A DNA stretch of 64,000 nucleotides from CAXBES01 sp963974915 (GTDB taxonomy: Bacteria > Bacteroidota > Bacteroidia > Flavobacteriales > Flavobacteriaceae), in contig CAXBES010000014.1 of assembly GCA_963974915.1 (NCBI GenBank), positions 49,633 to 113,632 of the forward strand. Reading direction: 5' to 3'. Shown here piece by piece: positions 43,600 to 51,797 of the stretch. Below the pieces are notes generated by a model. The model did not search any database, was not told the DNA's origin, and was given only the letters and a program-made list of their open reading frames with translations. The position numbers and the translations under genes are program-made. Position 1 is the stretch's first letter, and each line of letters starts with the position of its first letter.

Positions 43600-43607
43600 T
43601 ACTTTTG
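43600..43607 (+). promoter_or_regulatory. Bacteroidota -7 box for recX
   Basis: TACTTTTG matches TAnnTTTG and lies five bases before the GTG at 43612, so the transcript would start at or very near the start codon. Confidence 0.5.
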
Positions 43608-43611
43608 CAGG

Positions 43612-44091
43612 GTGCGAGCCCACAAGACATACTCCGTAGCCGAAGCCACCCAACGCATGGAGCGTTATTGCGCTTACCAGGAACGGTGTCATAAAGAAGT
43701 TGAAACAAAATTGAAACAAATGCGAATGATACCCGAAGCGCGGGACCAGATCATCTATCATTTGCTTCAACATAATTTCTTGAACGAAACCAGATTTTCA
43801 CAGGCTTTTTCCAGAGGGAAATTTAGAACTAAGAAATGGGGAAAGAATCGCATCGTGAACGAACTAAAGCTTCGGAATATTTCTACCTACAACATTAAAT
43901 TGGCACTTAAAGAAATCTCGGAAGCTGAGTATTTAGAGACCTTCGATAAGCTTTCAGAAAAACGACTTTCACAGCTAGTTTCAGAAGAAAACATTCAGAA
44001 AAAAAGAAAAAAATTAGCAGATTACTTACTTTATCGGGGTTGGGAATCGCATTTAGTGTACGATAAAGTAAACGAACTGCTTAAATATTAA
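43612..44091 (+). CDS. recX: Regulatory protein RecX
   Basis: RecX binds and restrains RecA filaments. The protein (159 residues from the GTG at 43612) has the three-helix repeat pattern of the family, with KTYSVAEATQRMERYCAYQERCHKEVETKL at the start (read in parts) and FLNETRFSQAFSRGKFRTKKWGKNRI in the middle. The frame extends upstream to 43504, but that part is repeat DNA without conserved sequence. A GTG start keeps the family's opening helix; the ATG at 43657 would remove part of it. It overlaps the next gene's stop by 11 bases. Confidence 0.88.
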   Translation: MRAHKTYSVAEATQRMERYCAYQERCHKEVETKLKQMRMIPEARDQIIYHLLQHNFLNETRFSQAFSRGKFRTKKWGKNRIVNELKLRNISTYNIKLALKEISEAEYLETFDKLSEKRLSQLVSEENIQKKRKKLADYLLYRGWESHLVYDKVNELLKY

Positions 44092-44596
44092 ACGATGCTC
44101 CTAGATTTACCGACACCTGATTGTGTAATTTTTCTGCCGGACTCAACACACCGGTATCATACTTAGCGAACGGCACGTTAAGTTCAGAAAAAACGCCAAA
44201 GCCGGAGGTGAAAAAGTACCTAACCCCAAGATGACCACCAAAATTCTTTAAACTTACATGCAATCCTGGATATACATCTAACTGCTCACTAACGTTTATA
44301 ACGTTGCCCAGATTAGCATTAAAGCGAGCCTTTACATCAAATCTATCCTGAAATTCAGCGAAAGGCTCTTCATCCCCATCAAGATTAATTACTTTCTCCA
44401 CACCCAAGAGGTAGGTTGATGCCACCCCAAGCGAAATATTTTCACCAAGACCAAAATCGAGACTACTCATTATTCCGGTTCCGTTTTGCTGTAAGTTGGC
44501 ACCTACTTGAAACTTTACGTCTCCCTTTCCGGTGAACGCTTGCGCGAAGATGAAGTGAGTAGATAAGAAGCTTAATAGTAGTATAAGTTTTTTCAT
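44081..44596 (-). CDS. Small outer-membrane beta-barrel-like protein
   Basis: The 171-residue protein has a signal peptide (to about IFAQ, residue 19), alternating hydrophobic strands such as VKFQVGANLQQNG and HLGVRYFFTSGFGVFSELN, and a C-terminal strand ending SFNI. It is likely an eight-stranded outer-membrane barrel of the kind annotated DUF6646 in Flavobacteriaceae, although the family name is from memory. It converges on recX with an 11-base overlap. Confidence 0.65.
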   Translation of the reverse strand: MKKLILLLSFLSTHFIFAQAFTGKGDVKFQVGANLQQNGTGIMSSLDFGLGENISLGVASTYLLGVEKVINLDGDEEPFAEFQDRFDVKARFNANLGNVINVSEQLDVYPGLHVSLKNFGGHLGVRYFFTSGFGVFSELNVPFAKYDTGVLSPAEKLHNQVSVNLGASFNI

Positions 44597-44631
44597 GATC
44601 TTCTTTATTTTCTACTACAAATATATTTCTT

Positions 44632-45489
44632 TTAGCTCACAATTTTATTTGTTCTTACAATTGCCTGCTCATTCTTCCAATCTATCCAGCGTTGCCCTTT
44701 TAACTTTCGCATCAAAATATCGAAATAACGCATAATAACTATATTGTAAATTGCCTTAGCCAAATTCTTTGGTCTCTTGGGTGTAGATCGTAAGCTCATA
44801 GAAAATCCGGGTGTGATATACCGCATATAATGCCAATAACCCTCGGGCATATACAAGATATTTCCATGTTCAAGATGCGTTTTAAAGCCTTCTGCCTGCT
44901 TAAGTGCCGGCCATTTATCAAAATCAGGGTTCGAAAAATCAATATCTTCTCTTGTAATTAAAGAATGAGGTACTTTGTATAAGAATTCATTCTGACTCTG
45001 ATCAAAGAGAATTGCTTCCTTTTTTCCGTTAAAGTGAAAGTGAAAAATGTTCGCAAGATCTATGTCGTAATGCATAAACGTGTACGAGTTCATACCCCCA
45101 AAGAAAAGCATGGGGAGTTTCTTCATAAGCTTTAATCCGAAGTCTGGATACGAAAAATCCTGTTGCAGTTCCGGAATTTCCTTCAGCATATTCCATAAGA
45201 AAATACGGTATTTTGTTGGCTCTTTTTTAAGCAACTCAATATAGTCGCTCATTTTCATACTGGAGTGAGGTTCGTTGAATCCGTCTTTATGGTCCACAGG
45301 CCGATTATCGTAGAGGGGAACGGTTTTGTCTCCCGCTACCTTAGCCATATAATCTAAGTCCCATTTTTCAAATGCAGGCCAATCTTTTATATAATTTTCA
45401 ATCACCACAGGTTTCTGTGGTTTAAAATAATTTTCAAGGAAATCTTCCTTACTAATCGTTTCTACTCTGTCAATTTCCCGTAATCTCAT
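44632..45489 (-). CDS. Cupin-like / JmjC-type Fe(II) dioxygenase-like protein
   Basis: The 285-residue protein begins with a segment typical of cupin_8 proteins (YFKPQKPVVIENYIKDWPAF) and has the iron site HxD in MHYDIDLANIFHFH with the distal His in HGNILYMPEGYWHYM. FIH/JmjC-like members hydroxylate proteins or tRNA bases; here the substrate is unknown. A TAAATTTG promoter box lies about 20 bases upstream, so it starts its own transcript. Confidence 0.82.
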   Translation of the reverse strand: MRLREIDRVETISKEDFLENYFKPQKPVVIENYIKDWPAFEKWDLDYMAKVAGDKTVPLYDNRPVDHKDGFNEPHSSMKMSDYIELLKKEPTKYRIFLWNMLKEIPELQQDFSYPDFGLKLMKKLPMLFFGGMNSYTFMHYDIDLANIFHFHFNGKKEAILFDQSQNEFLYKVPHSLITREDIDFSNPDFDKWPALKQAEGFKTHLEHGNILYMPEGYWHYMRYITPGFSMSLRSTPKRPKNLAKAIYNIVIMRYFDILMRKLKGQRWIDWKNEQAIVRTNKIVS

Positions 45490-45506
45490 ACACTTATTGA
45501 AGTCAA

Positions 45507-45514
45507 CAAATTTA
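45507..45514 (-). promoter_or_regulatory. Bacteroidota -7 box for the cupin-like gene
   Basis: TAAATTTG on the minus strand matches TAnnTTTG, 18 bases upstream of the start codon. Confidence 0.5.
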
Positions 45515-45555
45515 CGAAACTTATACGTTTTTGGTTTTTAAAATTAGTTAAAACA

Positions 45556-45582
45556 AAAGGCCGGTAAATTACCGACCTTTTT
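45556..45582 (-). terminator. Rho-independent terminator of the FnIII lipoprotein gene
   Basis: AAGG-CGGTAA pairs with TTACCG-CCTT, with one mismatch, around a minimal loop, with T residues on the far side. It follows the stop of the minus-strand gene at 45602 by about 20 bases. Confidence 0.65.
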
Positions 45583-45601
45583 GCATTAATATGATAAAAT
45601 G

Positions 45602-46234
45602 TTACGGATTTGTGGTAACTACCAAAGCTTCCGAAAATTCACTTACCCCATCAGATCCACAGTTCGCTCTAACATAAATTTCATATGTTGTCCCGGGTGT
45701 TAGACCTGTTAGCGTGTACACATTTTGTGAGGTTGGAATCACATTCACACCGTTTGGTGTATACGGAGCTATTCCGAAGTCAATTTCCCAGGCGGTCTCA
45801 TTATTTTCAAGCCAGCTTAACTCAATTGAATTTGAAGTAATAAGCCCACGACTTAGATCGGTTGGTGTATTACAGGCAGGATTACCTGTAAGTGTTACAA
45901 ATTCTATTTTAATATGATCGCTATATCCTTGTGAGCCACAATTTGAACGAACATAGACTTCATAATTCGTTCCCGGTGTTAACCCATTAATAAGAAAACT
46001 TGTTTGTGAGGTCTGGATCACCGTACCATTGCCTAACGTAAATCCGGAAATACCGTATTCAATTTCAAATGCAGTTTCACCCCCATCGTTCCAGCTCACA
46101 CGTACTGATGTGGTATTTAATTGATCAACTTCTATGTTTGAGGGTTTTGCACAGTTATTATTGTTAGAATCGTCATCTTTATTACATGAGATTAAAGCAA
46201 TACTAAGGAATGCCAATAAAAAGATCTTTTTCAT
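45602..46234 (-). CDS. Lipoprotein with two fibronectin type III domains
   Basis: The 210-residue protein has a lipoprotein signal (ALISC, Cys about 17), an Asp/Asn-rich linker, then two homologous FnIII modules (about 30-117 and 120-208). Each has the conserved W in VSWNDGG or LSWLENN and the ending LTPGTxYEIYVRANCGS. The repeats are close copies, which suggests a recent internal duplication. It probably faces the outside of the cell or the periplasm; a ligand is unknown. Confidence 0.85.
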   Translation of the reverse strand: MKKIFLLAFLSIALISCNKDDDSNNNNCAKPSNIEVDQLNTTSVRVSWNDGGETAFEIEYGISGFTLGNGTVIQTSQTSFLINGLTPGTNYEVYVRSNCGSQGYSDHIKIEFVTLTGNPACNTPTDLSRGLITSNSIELSWLENNETAWEIDFGIAPYTPNGVNVIPTSQNVYTLTGLTPGTTYEIYVRANCGSDGVSEFSEALVVTTNP

Positions 46235-46342
46235 CCGTATTTAATTTTTGTTTTTCACTTTAACGGAAAGAATCATAAAATATTTAATCTCTTATCAAAA
46301 TACTTCAATTTTTTTTATCTCGATCCTGTAGTGACAGACGAT

Positions 46343-46367
46343 AAAAACCGGCACGAAGCCGGTTTTT
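46343..46367 (-). terminator. Rho-independent terminator of the flotillin operon
   Basis: AAAAACCGGC and GCCGGTTTTT form a stem around the loop ACGAA. It begins 27 bases past the flotillin stop and is symmetrical enough to act on both strands. Confidence 0.85.
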
Positions 46368-46393
46368 ATCTACGCCAATATTAAATTCATTAT

Positions 46394-47812
46394 CTATTCT
46401 TTTGAACTAGATGGATTTGAGGTCTCATCTGTCGTATCCTCATCTAATTTTTTACCTTGTAAATACTCCGGTAGTTGCATCCCCGCCATATTAAACATCT
46501 CCTGTAAAGGCGGTACCGAGCCATACATTCCTGAAATAAAATTAGAGGTGGCAGTTTTACCATCTTTACCTGCACCATTTTCCCATACTGTTACCTTATC
46601 AATCTTAATATTTTTTATTGCATCGGCTTGTAATGCCACCAATTCGGGTAATTTATCTGCAATTAGAAGTAATGCAGCGTCTTTCGAATTGTTACCTGCA
46701 GCCTTTACAATCCTGTCTAAACCTTCGGCCTGTTTGGTTAAAACCTCAAAAATTCCCTGAGCCTCCGCCTGCGCTTTAAATAAGATCGCATCTGCCTCTC
46801 CTTTTGCTCGTCTTCTAATTTTTTCGGCCTCAGCTTCGGCATCAATCTCAACTTTTTGCTTGTCAATTTCGGCAGGAACAATAATATCGGCAAGTTGAGT
46901 ACTACGTTCTCTTTCGGCTCTTGTCTTTTCTGCTTCTTTTTCGGCGATATAAGATTCTTCCAAAGCTTTAGCAGATTGTACTTTCTCTGAGGCGATGGCG
47001 ACACGTTCGGCTTCTGCTTCTCTTTGCCTACGAAGAGAATCGGAATTCGCAACTTCTATTTTCGCGATATTTTCTCCTTCAACGGCTTTTGCATTTGCTG
47101 CGGCCACCTGAGTTCTTTCATCCTGTAAGGCATTTGCTTCCCCAATGGAACCGTCTCTGTTCTTCTCTGCAACCGACTTTCGGGCAGCGTTGATAGCATG
47201 CGCCGCTGCTTCTTTACCAAGGGCTTCAATATATCCCGATTCATCTACGATATCGGTAATATTTACATTGATCAACTTAAGACCTACTTTTTTCAATTCA
47301 GATTCAACACTGTTAGAAATGTTGCTTAAAAACTTATCTCTATCCGAATTAATCTCTTCAATATCCATTGAAGCAACTACCAAACGCAGCTGTCCGAAAA
47401 TAATTTCTTTTGCCAATTCTTGAACCTGTTCCAGACCCTGCCCAAGTAATCTTTCGGCAGCATTCTGCATGATTCCGGGTTCGGTAGAAATACCAATTGT
47501 AAAGCGAGATGGCACATTTACACGAATATTTTGTTTACTTAATGCGTTTACAAGATTCACCTCTATTGAAATAGGGGTAAGGTCCAAATACTCGTAATCC
47601 TGTATTACCGGCCAGATAAAGGCTGCACCTCCGTGAATACATCTGGCCGAATTACCGGTCCCAACTTTTCCGTAGACTACCAATATCCTGTCCGATGGGC
47701 ATCGCTTATACCTTCGTATAAAGGTTATCAAGATTATAAAGACGAATAGAATTGCAAACCCTATCGCCAATAGTGGTGCAAATCCTTCAGTTTGTAGTGC
47801 AAAATTTATCAT
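46394..47812 (-). CDS. Flotillin-like SPFH-domain membrane protein
   Basis: The 472-residue protein has an N-terminal membrane segment (about 14-35), an SPFH/band 7 domain (about 45-210, with GKVGTGNSARCIHGGAAFIWPV), a long Ala/Glu-rich coiled coil (about 210-380) with the flotillin EA repeats, and a C-terminal tail. Flotillins scaffold functional membrane microdomains. The NfeD-like gene directly upstream is the classic partner (YuaF-FloT arrangement). Confidence 0.9.
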   Translation of the reverse strand: MINFALQTEGFAPLLAIGFAILFVFIILITFIRRYKRCPSDRILVVYGKVGTGNSARCIHGGAAFIWPVIQDYEYLDLTPISIEVNLVNALSKQNIRVNVPSRFTIGISTEPGIMQNAAERLLGQGLEQVQELAKEIIFGQLRLVVASMDIEEINSDRDKFLSNISNSVESELKKVGLKLINVNITDIVDESGYIEALGKEAAAHAINAARKSVAEKNRDGSIGEANALQDERTQVAAANAKAVEGENIAKIEVANSDSLRRQREAEAERVAIASEKVQSAKALEESYIAEKEAEKTRAERERSTQLADIIVPAEIDKQKVEIDAEAEAEKIRRRAKGEADAILFKAQAEAQGIFEVLTKQAEGLDRIVKAAGNNSKDAALLLIADKLPELVALQADAIKNIKIDKVTVWENGAGKDGKTATSNFISGMYGSVPPLQEMFNMAGMQLPEYLQGKKLDEDTTDETSNPSSSKE

Positions 47813-47813
47813 G

Positions 47814-48389
47814 TTACGAATTGTGTTTTCTTACTATTAATATTCCGTTATCTGTTATATCTGAAACCGTGACAATGGTATTTTGTTCGAGGTTATCATT
47901 TTCATCTGTCATTGCATCTAACTCACGTAAACTACCCTGAACTTTAACCGAAACCTTACCTATGCTACTCCTATTGGCACCAATAGTTAAGTAAACCTCA
48001 CCCACCTGGTGTATTGCATTCTTCATTTGTAACGATCCACTGCTGTTGAGTTTGCCCAGGTAATAAAAAACTGATGCCATTATAAACATCATTAACAATC
48101 CACAGGCAACAGAAATTAACACTGTAATTGGCTTAGAAACTCCCTCCTCGATACAGGCAATACCCACCCAACCAAAAATGGTAAAGAAACCTATGAGGTT
48201 CTTAAAGGATAAAAATTGAAAACCAATACCGGTGTCCGCATCAATTTCGGCATCAACATCCCCCATGTCATCCACTTCTCCTCCTATAAAGGTTAAGATG
48301 AGCAGGACAACGAAAATCCCTGAAGCAACAATAGCAATTATCCAATATATTTTTTCAAAAAGCACTAAATCTGCGAACCAATCGGTCAT
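47814..48389 (-). CDS. NfeD-like membrane protein, flotillin partner
   Basis: The 191-residue protein has three hydrophobic helices (about 16-38, 66-85 and 92-115) and a C-terminal OB-fold-like NfeD domain (about 120-188, with HQVGEVYLTIGANRSSIGKVSV). It stops one base before the flotillin start, an operon typical of NfeD/SPFH pairs. I chose the ATG at 48389 (MTDWFADLVLFEKIYW); the 19 codons upstream lack conserved sequence. Confidence 0.8.
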   Translation of the reverse strand: MTDWFADLVLFEKIYWIIAIVASGIFVVLLILTFIGGEVDDMGDVDAEIDADTGIGFQFLSFKNLIGFFTIFGWVGIACIEEGVSKPITVLISVACGLLMMFIMASVFYYLGKLNSSGSLQMKNAIHQVGEVYLTIGANRSSIGKVSVKVQGSLRELDAMTDENDNLEQNTIVTVSDITDNGILIVRKHNS

Positions 48390-48731
48390 AATAATCTGGT
48401 TTGTTAAAATCGGTGAAGTAATATAGGTACTTTTTATAAGTAGCACAATAAGCCATTTTGTTACTTAATAACAAATATACTAACAGTATTTCTTCACATG
48501 AATTCGATTCTAATACCTAGTAAAGCTAATATCGACAACAATTTATAAGGATTTCTGAAGAAGATTTTTTTAGTACCAAATCAACATCGTTATATTGCTT
48601 TATTTAATTATTACGATATTAAATCCAATAGAAAAACTATCAGCTTTGTATGGTATTTAAGTCCTTAATCATCGTTAAAAAGACAAACAGAACCACTTTT
48701 TAGCTAACTTGCAATCATTAATTTTTCAAAA
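48390..48731. other. Divergent intergenic region (342 bases)
   Basis: It contains the promoter of the NfeD-flotillin operon on the minus strand (TATATTTG at 48479-48472, exact consensus) and a weaker TAACTTGC box before the acetyltransferase gene. No ORF with coding character, RNA gene or repeat is seen. A long, AT-rich middle part is unexplained. Confidence 0.5.
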
Positions 48732-49262
48732 ATGATAACCTATAAAGTCGCCACGTCACGAGAAGAATTACGGCAGATCCTTGATCTACAAAAAGCAAAT
48801 TTAGCGGCGGTAATTTCTTCCGAAGAAAAGGAAAAAGAGGGTTTTGTCACCGTAGAACATACATTCGAAATACTTAAAGCAATGAACGATATGTGTCCGC
48901 ATATAATTGCCGTAGTCAACAATACCGTTGTGGGTTATGCGCTGTGCATGCACCCTAAATTTGCCGATACAATCGAGGTTTTAAGGCCAATGTTTAATGA
49001 AATATTAGTAGCTATTGAAGTTAACGTGTCATGGATTGTTATGGGACAGATCTGTATTGATAAAGAATACCGGCAACAAGGTATTTTCAGGAATCTATAT
49101 AAAACTATGTTAGAAGAGATTACACCGCGATTCTCTACAATCATCACGGAGGTGGATGCTTCAAACTCAAGGTCTATAAACGCTCATTACGGTATTGGTT
49201 TTAGGAAACTCTCTACTTACAAAGCCGATGGAAGGCTGTGGGAATTGATCTATTTAAAGTAA
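48732..49262 (+). CDS. GNAT family N-acetyltransferase
   Basis: The 176-residue protein has the GNAT fold with the acetyl-CoA loop QICIDKEYRQQGIFRNLYK near residue 98 and a following ITEVDASNSRSINAHYGIGF segment. The N-terminal half is divergent, so the acceptor (small molecule or protein) is unknown. It is a single-gene transcript, ending at a repeat-like element. Confidence 0.85.
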   Translation: MITYKVATSREELRQILDLQKANLAAVISSEEKEKEGFVTVEHTFEILKAMNDMCPHIIAVVNNTVVGYALCMHPKFADTIEVLRPMFNEILVAIEVNVSWIVMGQICIDKEYRQQGIFRNLYKTMLEEITPRFSTIITEVDASNSRSINAHYGIGFRKLSTYKADGRLWELIYLK

Positions 49263-49300
49263 TAGTCATTTCGAAGGAGCTTACGACTGAGAAATTCTAT
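49263..49300. repeat. Short REP-like element after the acetyltransferase gene
   Basis: ATTTC (49270-49274) and GAAAT (49292-49296) flank a 17-base middle part with GGAGCTTACGACT. The element resembles frequently repeated intergenic palindromes in Flavobacteriaceae, from memory. It may act as a weak terminator. Confidence 0.35.
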
Positions 49301-49383
49301 CACACTAATTTGTCTCACCGTGTGTGTTTTCTCCATTTATGGCAGACATACTTTAAAAAACATGGAAAAAAATAGTTAAAACC

Positions 49384-49411
49384 AAAAACACCTCAATTAA
49401 GAGGTGTTTTT
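49384..49411 (-). terminator. Rho-independent terminator of atpD-atpC
   Basis: AAAACACCTC and GAGGTGTTTT pair perfectly around AATTAA, with T residues beyond. It is 26 bases downstream of the atpC stop on the minus strand. Confidence 0.85.
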
Positions 49412-49436
49412 ATTTTATTATATTATGATTAAGCCT

Positions 49437-49715
49437 TTAATCTGCCAACACAATTACTTTATTATTATTCATCTCCACGGTTCCACCATTGATCTCTAAA
49501 ACCCATTTACCTTTGTCATCTTTGGTAAATTTCTTTTCAAAACCTTCGGCTATAGTAGGATTTCCTTTGAATTTCACTTCGCCTGCTGTAAGTAACGAGA
49601 CAATAGCAGCGTGATTATTCAACATTTCAAAAGATCCTTCAACACCTGGTACCGTTACGCTTTCTACATCACCCGATACGATAGCTGCTTCCGGAGTTAC
49701 AATTTCTAAATACAT
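49437..49715 (-). CDS. atpC: ATP synthase F1 subunit epsilon
   Basis: Epsilon links the c-ring rotor to the catalytic head and can inhibit ATP hydrolysis. The 92-residue protein has only the N-terminal beta sandwich (MYLEIVTPEAAIVSGDVESVTVPG, GSFEMLNNHAAIVSLL, read in parts); the C-terminal helical hairpin is missing. Short epsilon subunits are normal in Bacteroidota. The gap to atpD contains a repeat element. Confidence 0.95.
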   Translation of the reverse strand: MYLEIVTPEAAIVSGDVESVTVPGVEGSFEMLNNHAAIVSLLTAGEVKFKGNPTIAEGFEKKFTKDDKGKWVLEINGGTVEMNNNKVIVLAD

Positions 49716-49786
49716 AGTTAAACTTGTTTAACTACCCCCTCAAAGGAGAGTGTTTTATTATTTATAAAAGAGGCCCATTTTAAAAA

Positions 49787-49826
49787 CCCTCTCTGCCCTT
49801 TGGGCATCTCACCCTAAGGGAGAGAA
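49787..49826. repeat. Dispersed hairpin-rich intergenic repeat, copy 2
   Basis: CCCTCTC is followed by the stem TGCCC-TTT-GGGCA and a second stem TCTC..GAGA with inner CCCT/AGGG. It lies inside the atpD-atpC operon, so it must be transcribed. The stem sequence differs from copies 1 and 3, yet pairing is kept. Confidence 0.75.
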
Positions 49827-49853
49827 ATATTATCAATTCTATTCAACTTATGG

Positions 49854-51359
49854 TTACGCCTCAGCCAACATTTTCTCTCCGGCCTCGATCGCTTCTTCGA
49901 TCGTACCTTTTAAGTTAAATGCCGCTTCAGGTAAGTGATCTAACTCACCATCCATGATCATGTTAAATCCTTTGATCGTTTCCTTAATATCTACTAATAC
50001 TCCCGGAATCCCTGTAAACTGCTCTGCTACGTGGAATGGTTGTGAAAGGAAACGTTGTACACGACGTGCACGACCAACTGCCATTTTATCTTCTTCAGAT
50101 AATTCTTCCATACCAAGAATTGCAATAATATCCTGTAATTCCTTATATCGTTGTAATAGCTCTTTTACTCTGGTTGCACAGTCGTAATGCTCATCACCTA
50201 AAATATCTGCCGCTAAGATTCGCGATGTAGAATCTAATGGATCTACCGCCGGATAAATTCCTAATTCGGCAATTTTACGTGATAATACTGTTGTTGCATC
50301 TAAGTGGGCAAAAGTCGTCGCCGGTGCCGGATCGGTAAGGTCATCTGCAGGTACATAAACCGCCTGTACCGATGTAATAGATCCTCTTTTTGTTGAAGTA
50401 ATACGTTCCTGCATCGCACCCATTTCGGTTGCTAGTGTAGGTTGATAACCTACCGCAGATGGCATACGACCTAAAAGTGCCGATACCTCAGAACCTGCTT
50501 GCGTAAAACGGAAGATATTATCTACGAAGAAAAGTACATCTTTCCCTTGTCCGTCGCCAGCTCCGTCACGGAAATACTCTGCAATTGTTAAACCGGATAA
50601 AGCAACACGCGCACGTGCTCCAGGTGGCTCATTCATCTGTCCGAAAACGAAAGTAGCTTTAGATTCTTTCATAGCAGTTTTATCTACTTTCGAAAGGTCC
50701 CATCCGCCATCTTCCATAGAGTGCATAAAGTCATCCCCATAACGAATAATTCCAGATTCAAGCATCTCACGAAGAAGATCATTTCCTTCACGTGTACGCT
50801 CTCCTACTCCGGCAAATACAGACAAACCACCGTGTCCTTTTGCAATATTGTTAATCAACTCCTGAATCAATACAGTTTTACCTACACCGGCACCACCAAA
50901 TAAACCAATTTTACCACCTTTTGCATAAGGCTCGATCAAATCGATTACTTTAATACCTGTAAATAAAACTTCCGTAGAAGTTGAAAGATCTTCAAATTTT
51001 GGTGCTTCACGGTGAATTGGAAGTCCAGCATCACCCGCTTTTGGCAAGTTTCCGATACCGTCGATCGCATCACCAATTACATTAAATAGACGCCCATAAA
51101 CAGCATCGCCAATTGGCATTTGAATAGGAGCTCCTGTTGCTACAGCATCAACACCACGGCTTAAACCATCGGTTGAATCCATCGAAATGGTACGAACCGT
51201 ATTTTCACCAATATGTGACTGTACTTCAAGAACCAATAAATTTCCGTTGTTATTAACTTCTAACGAATCGTAGATTTTTGGAAGCTCTGTTCCGCTTGCA
51301 AACGCAACGTCTACTACCGGTCCAATAATCTGTGCAACTTTTCCTGTAACTTGTGACAT
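49854..51359 (-). CDS. atpD: ATP synthase F1 subunit beta
   Basis: The beta subunit carries the catalytic sites of F1. The 501-residue protein has the P loop GGAGVGKT near residue 156, the GERTREGNDLL segment with the catalytic Glu, and the ALLGRMPSAVGYQPTLATEMG region (read in parts). Length and motifs are normal. Only atpD and atpC are here; the remaining F1Fo genes must lie elsewhere, which is the usual split arrangement in Bacteroidota. Confidence 0.98.
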   Translation of the reverse strand: MSQVTGKVAQIIGPVVDVAFASGTELPKIYDSLEVNNNGNLLVLEVQSHIGENTVRTISMDSTDGLSRGVDAVATGAPIQMPIGDAVYGRLFNVIGDAIDGIGNLPKAGDAGLPIHREAPKFEDLSTSTEVLFTGIKVIDLIEPYAKGGKIGLFGGAGVGKTVLIQELINNIAKGHGGLSVFAGVGERTREGNDLLREMLESGIIRYGDDFMHSMEDGGWDLSKVDKTAMKESKATFVFGQMNEPPGARARVALSGLTIAEYFRDGAGDGQGKDVLFFVDNIFRFTQAGSEVSALLGRMPSAVGYQPTLATEMGAMQERITSTKRGSITSVQAVYVPADDLTDPAPATTFAHLDATTVLSRKIAELGIYPAVDPLDSTSRILAADILGDEHYDCATRVKELLQRYKELQDIIAILGMEELSEEDKMAVGRARRVQRFLSQPFHVAEQFTGIPGVLVDIKETIKGFNMIMDGELDHLPEAAFNLKGTIEEAIEAGEKMLAEA

Positions 51360-51418
51360 GAATACCTGTTTTTTTTAGTACTATAGGAGTGCTTTAAGCA
51401 CCCTGATTTTCAACGGTG

Positions 51419-51426
51419 CAAAGATA
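51419..51426 (-). promoter_or_regulatory. Bacteroidota -7 box for atpD-atpC
   Basis: TATCTTTG on the minus strand matches TAnnTTTG. A TTG lies 21 bases upstream. The leader of about 55 bases has a perfect GTGCTT-T-AAGCAC hairpin (51390-51402). Confidence 0.6.
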
Positions 51427-51552
51427 GTTTTTTCTATTCTAATTTTGCAATGGAATTCTCTAAAAATTTACAGCTATTTTTATGGGGGCTTCTCTTTCGC
51501 TATACAGCCTTCTAAACCGAACTTCGATAAAGATGCCTCGCTTCAGAGAACC

Positions 51553-51711
51553 GCGCTTTCAGCGTTACACGCCTGCCAGCTCTAAGCCACAAGGCGAAGG
51601 CGGGGTAACCTGCTTCAATCACTGCCACAAGGCGAAGGCGGGGTAACCTGCTTCAATCACTGCCCCAAGACCCCTCTGTCGCTAGTAGCGACATCTCCCC
51701 TAAGAGGAAGA
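51553..51711. repeat. Dispersed hairpin-rich intergenic repeat, copy 3, with 38-bp tandem duplication
   Basis: GCGCTTTCAGCGTTAC (51553-51568) matches copy 1. Next come two identical 38-base units at 51586-51623 and 51624-51661, each holding GGTAACCTGCTTCAATC. The end is CCCCTC, stem TGTCGCT-AGT-AGCGACA (51677-51693) and a TCTCCCC..AGAGG second stem. Together with the atpD promoter it fills the 438-base gap between atpD and the aminotransferase gene; no ORF with coding character is present. Confidence 0.8.
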
Positions 51712-51797
51712 AAAAACATTTTCATCCAAGACATCTCATATCATAAAATCATATGATCACGTCTGCCTTTTACCGAGAAATGCCACAGACGTTGAGA

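Noticed and set aside
43504..43611. Start of RecX at 43504
   Set aside because: The added 36 codons are repeat DNA and lie upstream of the promoter box.
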